Positions 54,305-63,783 of a stretch of DNA of 64,000 nt are shown here, piece by piece. The notes beneath the pieces were generated by a model, which saw only the letters and a program-made list of their open reading frames with translations, was not told the origin of the DNA and made no database searches. The DNA comes from Acetobacteraceae bacterium (lineage in GTDB: Bacteria > Pseudomonadota > Alphaproteobacteria > Acetobacterales > Acetobacteraceae): assembly GCA_003164135.1 (NCBI GenBank), contig PLSD01000133.1, positions 1-64,000 on the forward strand, read 5' to 3'. The translations under genes and the position numbers were made by a program. Numbering within the stretch: position 1 is the stretch's first letter; the number at the start of each line of letters is the position of its first letter.

Positions 54305-54889
54305 GTGCTTACTCCGCCGCCTTGTGGACCGCGCGCATCGGCCCGGCGCAGCCAAAATTGCGGTTTACCCATACCCTGCGCCCACCGCGGATCAAATCCC
54401 GGCATTGCTGTCCCCTGCGGCTCATATTTTGTCCTCGCTTGAATACACTCACTCTCGGCCCCAGGGCCGCGAGAAGTAGTGGCATTAGCCGCTAATGATA
54501 TAAAGCAGATACTAACGGCGACTTGCTTCGGAATTTTCAAACCAATTGACATCAGCAACAAATTTGGAGGTACGTCAGCCCGTCGCCAGCCAAAACTACT
54601 ATGCCCCAGACGCACAAAAGGGCGCCGGCGAGGCTGGCCATATGTTTGATTTAGTTATATAATTTAGTGGTTGCGGGGGCATGCAAGCACCGACAGCTAA
54701 CAACTTTAAGAACATTCTGCTAAAAACATAGCTTTGTGCCGGGTCTGGTCTGCGCCCTAGAAGTAGGCCCCGTTGGTGTCGTTTTAGACGGCCAAATCAC
54801 TAAAGTATGCCCGCAAGTAACTTAGCGGGCAATCAATGAGCAGCTGTCTGGATCGAGGCTCGGAAGCTTCGATCCAGACAGGTCACATC
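54305..54889. other. Intergenic, no confident gene
   Basis: About 585 bases between the RidA gene and ssuD. It holds two overlapping short frames just before ridA (54301-54405 and 54309-54425, minus strand) and the hairpin at 54844-54881. No known protein or RNA was recognised in the rest. Confidence 0.5.
54844..54881 (-). terminator. Long hairpin after the ssuCBD operon
   Basis: CTGTCTGGATCGA and TCGATCCAGACAG form a perfect 13-pair stem, extended by GC/GC, ending 8 bases from the ssuD stop. No T run follows; it probably ends or protects the ssuCBD transcript. Confidence 0.6.
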
Positions 54890-56077
54890 TTAACTGGCAC
54901 TGGCCACTCTCAGTGGGGGCGTCTGCGCCGATAACACGCCCGGCCCTACGGTCGAGACATAATCAGCGATCGGCGCCGGCTCCACGCCACCACGCGGGCT
55001 GGTGATGCCAAGATACGGGAACAGCAGTTCAGCCACACGGTAGGTTTCTTCCAGATGCGGGTAGCCGGAAGTGACAAAAGTATCGATGCCGAGGTCCGCG
55101 TATTCCTTCAACCTGGTGGCGACGGTTTTTGGCGAACCAACCAGGGCCGTGCCTGCACCGCCGCGTACCAGGCCCACGCCGGCCCATAAATTCGGGGCGA
55201 TTTCCAGTTTGTCGCGGCGGCCTTGGTGCAGAGCGGCCATCCGGCGCTGGCCCTCGGAATCCGATTGGGTGCGGAAGGCGGCCTGGGTACGGGCAATCGT
55301 TTCGTCGGACAGGTGACTGATCAGCTTCTCCGCCGCCGCCCGTGCCTCGGCGTCAGTTTCCCGCACGATCAAATGTACCCGCAGGCCATAACGGATAGTA
55401 CGGCCAACCCGGGCGGCACGCGCCCGCACATCGGCGATTTTTGCTGCCACGTCGGCCACCGGCTCGGCCCAGCTGAGGTAGGCGTCGAGTTGCTCGGCAA
55501 CCAGTTTGTGGGCGGCGTCCGATGAGCCGCCGAAATACAACGGCGGATGCGGGCGCTGCACCGGGGGGAATATCTGGCGGCCACGCTCAATGTGAATATG
55601 CTCGCCGTGGAAAGTCACTTCCTCGCCTTGCAGCAGGCGCTTGAGCACGGTGCAGAATTCCGCCGCGTGGTCGTAGCGGGCGTCATGGTCGAGGAAGATG
55701 CCATCGCCGGTCATTTCGCTGGCACTGCCGCCGGGAACGATATTGGCCAGGATGCGCCCGCCGGTGAGGCGGTCCAGCGCCGCGAACTGGCGTGAGAGCA
55801 AGGCCGGTGTGTAAAGCCCTGTGCGTACAGCGAGCAGGAAGCGCAGCTTTTCGGTGAACGGCGCGATGGAAGCGGCGGTGATCCAAGGCTCCTCGCAATG
55901 GCGGCCGGTCGGCACCAGTACGCCAGTATAACCGAGACGGTCCGCCGCGACGGCAATTTCACGCAGGTAACGGTTGGAGACGGGACGGTGGCCGATGTCT
56001 GACCCCAGGTACGGGCCATCACCGCTGGTGGGGAGAAACCAGAAAAACTCCGGGGGATTCGAGAAGATGGCAGTCAC
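54890..56077 (-). CDS. ssuD: FMNH2-dependent alkanesulfonate monooxygenase, copy 1
   Basis: Flavin-dependent TIM-barrel monooxygenase of 395 residues that splits the C-S bond of sulfonates to release sulfite. It follows E. coli SsuD closely ([24 protein letters not shown] with the conserved Cys, and [18 protein letters not shown]). The His of the [10 protein letters not shown] motif is Ser here. The start is the GTG at 56077 with AGGA upstream; further upstream the frame overlaps ssuB without homology. It needs FMNH2 from a reductase; no ssuE is in the window. Confidence 0.92.
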   Translation of the reverse strand: MTAIFSNPPEFFWFLPTSGDGPYLGSDIGHRPVSNRYLREIAVAADRLGYTGVLVPTGRHCEEPWITAASIAPFTEKLRFLLAVRTGLYTPALLSRQFAALDRLTGGRILANIVPGGSASEMTGDGIFLDHDARYDHAAEFCTVLKRLLQGEEVTFHGEHIHIERGRQIFPPVQRPHPPLYFGGSSDAAHKLVAEQLDAYLSWAEPVADVAAKIADVRARAARVGRTIRYGLRVHLIVRETDAEARAAAEKLISHLSDETIARTQAAFRTQSDSEGQRRMAALHQGRRDKLEIAPNLWAGVGLVRGGAGTALVGSPKTVATRLKEYADLGIDTFVTSGYPHLEETYRVAELLFPYLGITSPRGGVEPAPIADYVSTVGPGVLSAQTPPLRVASAS

Positions 56078-56111
56078 GGGTGGTATTCCTTGTGTCGGTT
56101 TGTTGGTTTGT

Positions 56112-56855
56112 TCAATGCACGCCCAGGGCGGCCAGCAGTGCGGTGCGCAGGTGGTCGAATTGCGGGTCGGCATGGCGGCGGGGGCGCTCCAAAGACACCG
56201 GCTGGTCCACGGCGATGACACCGTCTTTCAGCACCATCACGCGGTCGGCGAGCAGCAGCGCCTCGTCGACATCGTGCGTCACCAGCAGCACGGCCGGGCG
56301 GTGGGTCAGCCACAGCGCGCCGACCAAGCTTTGCATGCGCAAGCGGGTCAGGGCGTCCAGCGAGGCGAAGGGTTCGTCGAGTAACAGCAGCTGCGGCTCG
56401 CGCACCAGGGCGCGCGCCAGTGCCACGCGCTGCGCCTCGCCGCCCGAGAGGGTGAGCGGCCAGGCATTGCGGCGGTGGCCGAGTTCCACCTCATCCAGCG
56501 CCGCCAGGGCGGGGGTTTTGGCATCGGCACGGCGCAGACCGAGGCTAACGTTGCGCCAGACACGCTTCCAGGGCAGCAGACGCGGCTCCTGAAACACTAC
56601 GGCACGGGCCGGGGGCACGGAAAGGGTTTCGGGCGGGGCGGCATCCAGCCCGGCCAGCGTGCGCAGCAAGGTTGATTTGCCCGAGCCGGAACGGCCGAGG
56701 AGTGCGACAAACTCCCCCTGGGCGATGCTGAAGGAAAGGTTATTGAGCACCGTCTGGCCGTTGAACGCGCGGGTCAGGCCGCGCACCACCACGGCAACGC
56801 CTGTGCTGGTCAGGGGCGGGATGGCGGCATCTGCGAGGGGTGAGAGCATGTTCAT
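56112..56855 (-). CDS. ssuB: Aliphatic sulfonate ABC transporter ATPase
   Basis: ATPase subunit of 247 residues with Walker A ([11 protein letters not shown]), signature ([15 protein letters not shown]), Walker B ([12 protein letters not shown]) and switch His (VTHDVDEAL). It overlaps ssuC by 4 bases and is 34 bases before ssuD on the same strand. It powers sulfonate import with SsuC and the divergently encoded SsuA. Confidence 0.92.
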   Translation of the reverse strand: MNMLSPLADAAIPPLTSTGVAVVVRGLTRAFNGQTVLNNLSFSIAQGEFVALLGRSGSGKSTLLRTLAGLDAAPPETLSVPPARAVVFQEPRLLPWKRVWRNVSLGLRRADAKTPALAALDEVELGHRRNAWPLTLSGGEAQRVALARALVREPQLLLLDEPFASLDALTRLRMQSLVGALWLTHRPAVLLVTHDVDEALLLADRVMVLKDGVIAVDQPVSLERPRRHADPQFDHLRTALLAALGVH

Positions 56856-57700
56856 TTGCCCTGATCCTGATCGAGGTAGCTTGGCCGCCAGACCAGCAGG
56901 GAACGTTCCAGCAGGCGAACGCTTTGGTCAGTAAGCAGGCCCAGCAGCGCGTATAGTGCCAGACCGACGAAGATAATGTCCGTGCGCAGAAAATCCCGGG
57001 CGTTCATGACCATGTAGCCGATGCCGGCGGAGGCGTTGATCTGCTCGGCCACCACCAGGGTGATCCAGGCGATACCGAAAGCCTGACGCAACCCGACCAG
57101 AAATCCGGGCAACGCGGCGGGAAGGATGACGTGGAGGATTTTTTCAATACCCGTAAGACCAAGCGTATCGGCGGCCTCGCGCAGTTTACGGTCGGCACCG
57201 CGGATACCGGCGAACAGGTTGAGGTAGATGGGGAACATCGAGCCCAGCGCGATGAGAGTGATTTTTGGCGTCTCGCCAATGCCGAACCACATGATCATCA
57301 GCGGGATCAGCGCCAGATGCGGCAAGGTGCGCAGCATCTGCACCGTGGAATCCACCGCGTCCTCGCCCACGCGCGACAGGCCTGAAACCACGGCGAGCGT
57401 GGTGCCGGCGGCGATGCCGAGGCCGAGGCCAAAAAACACCCTGGCGAGAGAAACGAGGATGTTGCCGACAAGCTGGCCGGAGACAAGCAGTTCCCAGAAA
57501 CTGATGGCGATGGCGCTCGGTGGGGGGAATGTCTGCACGGAGGTAAGCCCGGCGAAGGAGGCCGCCTGCCAGATTGCCAGCAGCCCGAGAGGCACCCACG
57601 CACGGCGGAGTTTTTGCGCCCAGCCTCGCCACGGCGCGGCGCGGCTAGCCCGGCCGGGTAAAACGGCGGCGGCTGGGCTGCCTGAAATTGTGGCGGACAT
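56852..57700 (-). CDS. ssuC: Aliphatic sulfonate ABC transporter permease
   Basis: Membrane subunit of 282 residues with about six helices and the EAA-type loop (LTGIEKILHVILPAALPGF). N-terminal LLAIWQAASFAGL begins the first helix. The start ATG at 57700 has GGAG 7 bases upstream; the frame extends further without homology. First gene of ssuC-ssuB-ssuD. Confidence 0.92.
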   Translation of the reverse strand: MSATISGSPAAAVLPGRASRAAPWRGWAQKLRRAWVPLGLLAIWQAASFAGLTSVQTFPPPSAIAISFWELLVSGQLVGNILVSLARVFFGLGLGIAAGTTLAVVSGLSRVGEDAVDSTVQMLRTLPHLALIPLMIMWFGIGETPKITLIALGSMFPIYLNLFAGIRGADRKLREAADTLGLTGIEKILHVILPAALPGFLVGLRQAFGIAWITLVVAEQINASAGIGYMVMNARDFLRTDIIFVGLALYALLGLLTDQSVRLLERSLLVWRPSYLDQDQGK

Positions 57701-58001
57701 GCGTAAGCTCCGGGCTGCTTCAAGTTCGTTTGCTACTAATAGCGGCAATCACCCTATCATAGCAATAGTATTGAGGTATTATTGCTTTTTTCTGTAAAAG
57801 TTAGACTACAGCAAAAGTCTTTCTCTATTGGCACATTATATAAAAGATCACATTTTTTGGTCGCTTGGATAAGTTTTTCTAGGATGCTTTGTCCTTATAC
57901 GGTGAGCGGGTTGGTTCGATTTATACTATTTTTGAGATTGACATAATAGAGAGATAGCGTTTACGCCTCCGGCCTCGCTGCCTTCCTGAAGGACATGAAA
58001 A
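57701..58001. other. AT-rich divergent promoter region of the ssu genes
   Basis: About 300 bases of AT-rich sequence between ssuC and ssuA, presumably with promoters both ways and CysB-type control. The only clear structure is the terminator-like hairpin at 57761-57791. A TTGACA lies at about 57938 on the plus strand but lacks a good -10 box. Confidence 0.5.
57761..57791 (+). terminator. Orphan terminator-like hairpin in the ssu divergent region
   Basis: AGCAATAGTA and TATTATTGCT form a 10-pair stem (one G-U) with a 6-base loop, directly followed by a run of T on the plus strand. No plus-strand gene ends here, so it may block antisense read-through from ssuC or act as an attenuator before ssuA. 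Confidence 0.55.
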
Positions 58002-58946
58002 ATGAAACGCCGCACCCTCCTCTCCGCCGCCGCCGCCGCCATACCCGCAGCGCTGGTTCTGCCCACTATCTCCCGCGCCGCCACCGCCGGGACCTTGAAA
58101 ATCGGTTACCAGAAAGCCTCCACCTCGCTGGTGCTGCTAAAAACGCGCGGCTGGCTGGAGAAGAAACTGGCACCGCTGGGCTATGACGTGAGTTGGGCGG
58201 AATTTCCCTCCGGCCCGCCGATCCTGGAAGCGCTCAGCGCCGGGGCGGTGAATTTTGCCTATACCGGGGAGACCCCGCCGATCTTCAGCCAAGCCTCCGG
58301 CACGCCGATTGTCTACATCGCCGCCACCGTGCCGCACCCGCATGAAGAGGCAATCCTAGTGAAAGCCGGTAGCCCGATTACCAGCGTGGCCGGTTTGAAG
58401 GGCAAGAAAGTGGCGGTCGCCAAGGGCTCCAACGCGCACTACCTGCTGGCCGCAGCCCTGCAAAAGGCCGGGCTGGGCTTCACCGATATCACCCCGGTCT
58501 ACCTCGCTCCGGCCGACGCGCGCGCCGCCTTTCAGACCGGCGCCGTCGATGCATGGTCGATCTGGGATCCGTTCTTCGCCGCCGAACAGGCCGCCACGCC
58601 GGTGCGCGTGCTGGCAGATGCGAAAAACCTGGTGCCGAACCATTTCTTCTACCTTTCGCGCCGGGATTTCGCGACGCAGAGCCGCACCGCGCTGGAAGCG
58701 GTAATCGGCCAGGTGCAGGCGATCGAAGCCTGGATACCAGCCAACAAACAGGCGGCCGCCACGGAAATTTCCGCTAGCATCGGCCTGCCGGCACCGGTAC
58801 TGCTAACGGCTTTGGAGCGCGGCACCTTCGGCGTGAACAAGGTAACGCCCGCGATTCTCGCCGACCAGCAGAAAATCGCCGATCTGTTCTACAAACTCCA
58901 CCTGATCCCCGCGCCGCTGACCGTGGCGGACGCGGCCTGGGGTTGA
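58002..58946 (+). CDS. ssuA: Aliphatic sulfonate-binding protein
   Basis: Periplasmic binding protein of 314 residues. It has a signal peptide with an RR start ([20 protein letters not shown]) and a two-lobed NMT1/SsuA-like body ([47 protein letters not shown]). It delivers sulfonates to the SsuBC transporter encoded on the other strand. The second ssuD follows 4 bases after its stop. Confidence 0.93.
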   Translation: MKRRTLLSAAAAAIPAALVLPTISRAATAGTLKIGYQKASTSLVLLKTRGWLEKKLAPLGYDVSWAEFPSGPPILEALSAGAVNFAYTGETPPIFSQASGTPIVYIAATVPHPHEEAILVKAGSPITSVAGLKGKKVAVAKGSNAHYLLAAALQKAGLGFTDITPVYLAPADARAAFQTGAVDAWSIWDPFFAAEQAATPVRVLADAKNLVPNHFFYLSRRDFATQSRTALEAVIGQVQAIEAWIPANKQAAATEISASIGLPAPVLLTALERGTFGVNKVTPAILADQQKIADLFYKLHLIPAPLTVADAAWG

Positions 58947-58950
58947 TAGC

Positions 58951-60111
58951 ATGAGCGTAGCCCCCGCTGAATCCGCTAATGTCCTTTGGTTCCTGCCAAC
59001 GCATGGCGACGGCCGTTACCTAGCCACCACGCACGGCGCGCGCGAAGTGGACCTGGGTTACCTCACGCAGGTCGCCCAGGCCGCAGACCGGCTGGGCTAT
59101 TACGGCTGCCTCATCCCCACCGGACGCTCCTGCGAGGATAGTTGGATTATCGCCTCGGCCCTCGTGCCCCTGACGCAGCGGTTGAAATTTCTCGTCGCCG
59201 TGCGGCCTGGGCTGCAATCCCCCACGGTCTCCGCCCGCATGGCCGCCACACTGGACCGCATCTCCGGCGGGCGGCTGCTGGTGAACGTGGTGACCGGCGG
59301 CGACCCGGTGGAAAACAAGGGCGAAGGCATCTTCACCCCACACGCGGAACGCTATGAACTCACCGACGAATTTCTCACGGTCTGGAAAGCCCTGTTGTCC
59401 GGGGAAACCGTGCACTACAACGGCAAACATATCAGCATCGAGGACGGGCGCGTATTCTACCCGCCGGTGCAAACCCCGCACCCGCCGCTCTACTTCGGCG
59501 GTTCTTCGGAGGCAGGTATCGCCGTCGCCGCCGAGCAGGTGAATACCTACCTCACCTGGGGCGAACCCCCCGCTGACGTCGCCGCCAAACTCGCCACCGT
59601 CGACGCCGCCGCCACCGCGCGCGGCCGCAAGCTGAACTACGGCATCCGCCTGCATGTCATTGTCCGCGAAACCAACGAACAAGCCTGGGCAGCCGCGCGC
59701 GACCTGATCAGCTTCGTCGATGATGCCGCCATCGAAGCCGCGCAGAAAACATTCTCGCGCATGGACTCCGAAGGCCAGCGCCGCATGTCCGCCCTGCATG
59801 GCGGCAAGCGCGACAAACTGGAAATCTCTCCCAACCTTTGGGCCGGCGTGGGCCTGGTGCGCGGCGGCGCTGGAACCGCGCTCGTCGGCGATGCGGAAAC
59901 CGTGGCCGAACGCATGCGCGAATATATGCGCCTGGGCATCAGCTCGTTCATCCTCTCAGGATACCCACACCTCGAAGAAGCCTACCGCTTCGCCGAACTC
60001 GTGCTGCCCCGCCTGAAACTGAACCACCAACCCCATGGCTTCAGCAACGCCGCCAACGAAGGCCCCTTCGGCGAACGCATCGCTAACACGCACGCACCGG
60101 CGCGGGGGTAG
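58951..60111 (+). CDS. ssuD: FMNH2-dependent alkanesulfonate monooxygenase, copy 2
   Basis: Second SsuD, 386 residues, closer to E. coli SsuD than the first copy: [19 protein letters not shown] with the usual His, [13 protein letters not shown] with the conserved Cys, and [18 protein letters not shown]. It releases sulfite from alkanesulfonates. It is coupled to ssuA on the plus strand. Two paralogues in one locus suggest different chain-length or substrate ranges, as also seen with MsuD/SsuD pairs. Confidence 0.93.
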   Translation: MSVAPAESANVLWFLPTHGDGRYLATTHGAREVDLGYLTQVAQAADRLGYYGCLIPTGRSCEDSWIIASALVPLTQRLKFLVAVRPGLQSPTVSARMAATLDRISGGRLLVNVVTGGDPVENKGEGIFTPHAERYELTDEFLTVWKALLSGETVHYNGKHISIEDGRVFYPPVQTPHPPLYFGGSSEAGIAVAAEQVNTYLTWGEPPADVAAKLATVDAAATARGRKLNYGIRLHVIVRETNEQAWAAARDLISFVDDAAIEAAQKTFSRMDSEGQRRMSALHGGKRDKLEISPNLWAGVGLVRGGAGTALVGDAETVAERMREYMRLGISSFILSGYPHLEEAYRFAELVLPRLKLNHQPHGFSNAANEGPFGERIANTHAPARG

Positions 60112-60150
60112 TAAGCAAGGCCAAGGGGCTCTGCCCCCCCTGGCCTTACT
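60112..60150. terminator. Bidirectional terminator, repeated element
   Basis: GCAAGGCCAAGGGGC, a TCT loop and GCCCCCCCTGGCCTTAC form a long hairpin between the convergent ssuD and amidohydrolase genes. Its left 18 bases recur at 26187-26204, so it belongs to a repeated terminator family. Confidence 0.8.
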
Positions 60151-61004
60151 TACTCCTCCAGCCCGAGCAGTCGCGTCGCGTTGGTGGCGAAGATTTTTTC
60201 CAGCACGGAGTCGCGGAAGCCCAGGCGGGTGTAGTCTTCGATGGATTGCGCCATGGCGCGGAAGGGGTGGGAGGAGCCGAAGGCGATCTGGTCTTCCAGG
60301 GCGCCGTTGCCGGCTTCCACGTAGAGCGAGCTGCCGGGCTGGAAGACGTACATATCGGGCACGAGGGTGACGTTGGCGTAGCGGAAGGCAACGCCCATGA
60401 TTTCCGCGACGCGTGGCCAAGCGCCGTGGTGGACGGCGATTTGCAGTTGCGGGAAGGCGCGGGCGACGCGGCCGATGGAGTCGGGGTTGTTGTAGGTGAG
60501 GTTGGGAGTTGTTGGACCGGTCATCAGGAAGACGGGAATTTTCCAGTCCTGCAGCGCGTCGTAGAGCGGCAGCAGCAGCGGGTCGTCGAAGTGGCGGGCG
60601 GGGGTGCCGAAGCCGGGCTCCAGGTTGATGGCTTTGAGGCCGAGGGTTTTGACGGCGCGTTCGGCTTCGGCGATGGCGCCGGCGGCACCTAAGCGGTGGG
60701 GATCGACCGAGCCGGCGCCCACGAGTTGCGCGTGGCGCGCGACGAGGCTGGCGATTTCGTCATTATCGTTCTGGATGGCGGGCGTGTCGCGGCCGATGAC
60801 CACGGCGGTGGTGATGCCGGCGTCCTGAATTTCATCGATGTAGCCTTGCTCGGTTTGTGAGCGGGTGAAGTGTTCGATATTTTTCGACCCGGTGCGGCCG
60901 TTCAGCCATTTTGCGGCCTCAAAGTCCGGCGTGCCGCGCCGGGCACCGTAAAAATCGTGCAAGAATGCGGGACGGTTGCGGATGTCGACAATTTTACGAG
61001 GCAT
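60150..61004 (-). CDS. Amidohydrolase-2 family metal-dependent hydrolase
   Basis: TIM-barrel hydrolase of 284 residues in the amidohydrolase-2 group (decarboxylases and lactone hydrolases). Motifs: GSVDPHRLGAAGAI, GLKAINLEPGFG, LQIAVHHGAWPRVAE, and SSHPFRAMAQSIEDY near the C terminus with the conserved Asp/His-type end. It overlaps the SfnB-like gene by 11 bases and is transcribed with it. Substrate unknown; a sulfur-compound link is suggested by context only. Confidence 0.85.
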   Translation of the reverse strand: MPRKIVDIRNRPAFLHDFYGARRGTPDFEAAKWLNGRTGSKNIEHFTRSQTEQGYIDEIQDAGITTAVVIGRDTPAIQNDNDEIASLVARHAQLVGAGSVDPHRLGAAGAIAEAERAVKTLGLKAINLEPGFGTPARHFDDPLLLPLYDALQDWKIPVFLMTGPTTPNLTYNNPDSIGRVARAFPQLQIAVHHGAWPRVAEIMGVAFRYANVTLVPDMYVFQPGSSLYVEAGNGALEDQIAFGSSHPFRAMAQSIEDYTRLGFRDSVLEKIFATNATRLLGLEE

Positions 61005-62223
61005 ATTTTACTCCTTGTGCGGGCGCTCGTTCGGCGGCCAGGTGGCGCATTGGCTTGCCGGGGAGGACGCCGTTGAGCAGGTAGTCTCCGGCGATGTGGT
61101 AGCGCCAGTGGTTGGCGTCATGCACCGAGTGGGTGCGGGCGTTACGCCAGTGGCGGTCCAGGTTGAGGCTGTTATCAGTGGCGCTGGAGCCGGAGAGGGC
61201 GAAGATGTCGTTGGTGATTTCGATGACCACTTCCTCGGAAAAGCCTTTGGCCTCGGCCACGGCGACGGCAGCATGCGCGGCGGTTTCGGGCGTTAGGTTG
61301 GCGGTTGCCGCGTCCAGCAACTGGGCTGCGCGTAGCAGCAGCAGTTCCGCCGCGTGAAATTTGGTGGCGAGCTGACCAAACCGCAGGATGACGTGCGGGT
61401 CCTGCGTTGCCTGCGAAACTTGCGCGCCCAGCCTTGGACGTTTGCGCGCACGCACGGTAGCCACTGCGTCGGCCAGGGCATTCTGGGCGATGCCAACGTC
61501 GATGGCCGTGTGGAGTTGCGAAGCGTAGGCGTGAAAAATGCTGACGCGCTCAAACAGGCGCCAATGCGGGATGACGTATTCGGCCTGGACCGCGACATTC
61601 TCCAACGTCGTGGTGCCGCTGAAGGCGACGCGCTGGCCCATCGCATCCCAGTCGGCCAGCACGGTGACGCCCGGCGCCGTGCGCGGCACCAAGGCGAGCA
61701 CCAGATGCTCCTGCGGGTCGAAGGCGACAACGGGCAACCAATCCGCCAGCAGCGCGCCGGTGCAGTAATATTTAGTCCCGTTCAGGCGGTAACCCGCATT
61801 GCCGTCATGGGTGAGGCGGGTTCCGAGGTCGAGGGCGGAGGTGCCGCCCTTTTCGGCCTGGGCGTTGCCGAGCCGGGCGCCGGCCAGCACGTGGCCGAAG
61901 AAAAATGCCTGCTGCTCCGCCGTGCCGTCCTGGCGCAGCGCGTCGAGAAACAGGAAGTGACTTTGCACCATTTGCGTGACGGCCGGGTCGCCGGCAGCGA
62001 GGGTCTGGAACACGCGCGTGACGGTCTCCAGCGAGACCTCGGCACCGCCAAAGCGGCGCGGCACGGTGATGGCGAGGATGCCGCTAGCGGAAAGCCGTTC
62101 CAACTCCGCCAGCGGCGGCTGTGGGTTGCGGTCGCGTGCTGCGGCGCCGGTGGCGAGATAGTCGGACAGCTCTTGCGCGGCGGCGAGCGCTTCTGCCTCG
62201 GATGCAATAATATGCGCGGTCAT
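60994..62223 (-). CDS. sfnB: SfnB-like acyl-CoA dehydrogenase-family oxidoreductase
   Basis: Flavoprotein of 409 residues in the acyl-CoA dehydrogenase superfamily, of the SfnB (sulfur acquisition) / DszC-like monooxygenase branch: GILAITVPRRFGGAEVS, GNAQAEKGG, YRLNGTKYYCTGALLADWL, and DRHWRNARTHSVHDANHWRY near the C terminus. These enzymes use FMNH2 to oxidise sulfur compounds such as dimethyl sulfone. The ATG at 62223 has AAGGA upstream. Grouped with an amidohydrolase and next to the ssu genes. Confidence 0.88.
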   Translation of the reverse strand: MTAHIIASEAEALAAAQELSDYLATGAAARDRNPQPPLAELERLSASGILAITVPRRFGGAEVSLETVTRVFQTLAAGDPAVTQMVQSHFLFLDALRQDGTAEQQAFFFGHVLAGARLGNAQAEKGGTSALDLGTRLTHDGNAGYRLNGTKYYCTGALLADWLPVVAFDPQEHLVLALVPRTAPGVTVLADWDAMGQRVAFSGTTTLENVAVQAEYVIPHWRLFERVSIFHAYASQLHTAIDVGIAQNALADAVATVRARKRPRLGAQVSQATQDPHVILRFGQLATKFHAAELLLLRAAQLLDAATANLTPETAAHAAVAVAEAKGFSEEVVIEITNDIFALSGSSATDNSLNLDRHWRNARTHSVHDANHWRYHIAGDYLLNGVLPGKPMRHLAAERAPAQGVKYAS

Positions 62224-62262
62224 TGGATAGTCCTTGAAGCCTGTGGGAGTGCCGGAACGGCA

Positions 62263-62316
62263 ACCCCCCGGAAGCGGCCGGGGGGTGAAGTCTCCCCCGC
62301 GCATGCGACGCGGGGG
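62263..62316 (-). terminator. Double GC-rich hairpin after the APC permease
   Basis: Two stems in tandem: ACCCCCCGG with CCGGGGGGT (62263-62286), and CCCCCGCG with CGCGGGGG (62294-62316). They lie just after the permease stop and before the sfnB-like gene, so they probably end permease transcription. Confidence 0.65.
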
Positions 62317-62334
62317 GATTTTGCAGTGAGCTAG

Positions 62335-63783
62335 TTACTCTTCGCCCAACACCTCGGCCTCGACCGCCGCGAGACGTTCCGGAGCCAGGATGCGCAGGGC
62401 GAGGAAGTACGCGACGCCTACCAGCAGCAGCGCGATGAAGATGTAGGGCAGCACGTTGTAAGGCCAGCTCGGCACCGGGTAGACCGTGCCGACCACGACC
62501 ACCAGCAGCAGCACGACCGCCGCGATGGTTGAGAGGATATGGCCGATCTTCAACTCGCCGCGACGGAACAGAAACACCGGCGCCGCAATGGCGATGAGGC
62601 CGTAGGAGACCAGGAAGCCGTAGGTCGCCAGCGAGCCGAGGATGCCGTATGCGTCCAGGATCGCCCAGTGGCTGAACGTGAGCGCCAAGGCGAGGCCGAT
62701 GGCCACCACGGTGACGACGGCCAGCGCCACATGCGGCGAGGCGTGGGTGTCATGCGTGGAGCGTGCCGAGGAATGGAACAGCCCGTGGTGCGAGAGCGTG
62801 AACAGCACGCGCGCCGCGGCGTTGATGCTGCCCAGGATGCAGGCGAAGAAGCTGAGCGCGACGCCTATGGAGATGAGCAGGCCGATGCCGCCGAAGCCGA
62901 ATGCCTGCGCCACGACGGTGAGCGGTGCATCGGACTGGTTGAGTGGGGTTGCGGCGCCATGGAACGCGGCGACCAGGCCGTACGCGCTGATGACAAAGAT
63001 GATGCCGACACCGGCAACACTGGCGATAACCGCACGCGGGATGAAGCGGCGCGGCTGCTGCGACTCAATACCCAATACCGTTGCGCTCTCAAAGCCGACG
63101 AAGCTGAAGAACGCAAGCACGAGGCCCAGGCGAAGCTCACCGGGGTTGACGCCCTGCAACTGGGTTTGCGCCGTGTCGACGATGGAATGATGATGCAGGA
63201 ACCAGCCGGCGACCGTGAGGAGAATCAGCGCCAGGGTGGTGAATTCGATCGCCAGCGTGGTGCGGCTGGACAGGCGGATGTCCCGCCAGCCGAGCGCGAA
63301 GGCAATCACGGTGGCGATGACGCTGAAGGCGATCAGCACGGGAATGGTGCTGGTCTGGAAGCCGAAATTTTGGAACACGGCGAGCGAGGTACTGACCGTG
63401 CCGTCGATAACGGCGGCGGCGGTGAAGACGTAACCGATGAGAAGTGCCCAGCCGGAAAACACCCCGGCCAGACGGCCGAGCCCGTGCCCGGCATATACAT
63501 AAAGTGAGCCCGGTGTTGCCACGCGGGTGGCGAACACGTTGATCTGCAGGCTGACTATGAGCAATGCGATGGTAGCGAATGCATAGGCCAGCCAGGTGCC
63601 ATTGCCCGCAGTGGCAAAAACCACCGGAATGACAAGACCCGGCGTGCCCGAGGGGGCGATGACGCCGATGGATTGGGCAACGACCTCAATGAAGCTGAGG
63701 TGGTTGGTTTTTAACCCAGGTCCGGAGGCGGCGCGGCCGATTGCGGGCACTGGGCTGGCTGTGGTGGTGGCTGGTTGACTCAT
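62335..63783 (-). CDS. APC-family amino acid permease
   Basis: Permease of 482 residues with about 12 to 14 hydrophobic helices. SFIEVVAQSIGVIAPSGTPG at the N terminus and FFSFVGFESATVLGIESQQP in the middle (a glutamate-containing helix) are typical of APC transporters. Substrate is unknown. Apparently a single-gene transcript, followed by tandem hairpins. Confidence 0.9.
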   Translation of the reverse strand: MSQPATTTASPVPAIGRAASGPGLKTNHLSFIEVVAQSIGVIAPSGTPGLVIPVVFATAGNGTWLAYAFATIALLIVSLQINVFATRVATPGSLYVYAGHGLGRLAGVFSGWALLIGYVFTAAAVIDGTVSTSLAVFQNFGFQTSTIPVLIAFSVIATVIAFALGWRDIRLSSRTTLAIEFTTLALILLTVAGWFLHHHSIVDTAQTQLQGVNPGELRLGLVLAFFSFVGFESATVLGIESQQPRRFIPRAVIASVAGVGIIFVISAYGLVAAFHGAATPLNQSDAPLTVVAQAFGFGGIGLLISIGVALSFFACILGSINAAARVLFTLSHHGLFHSSARSTHDTHASPHVALAVVTVVAIGLALALTFSHWAILDAYGILGSLATYGFLVSYGLIAIAAPVFLFRRGELKIGHILSTIAAVVLLLVVVVGTVYPVPSWPYNVLPYIFIALLLVGVAYFLALRILAPERLAAVEAEVLGEE

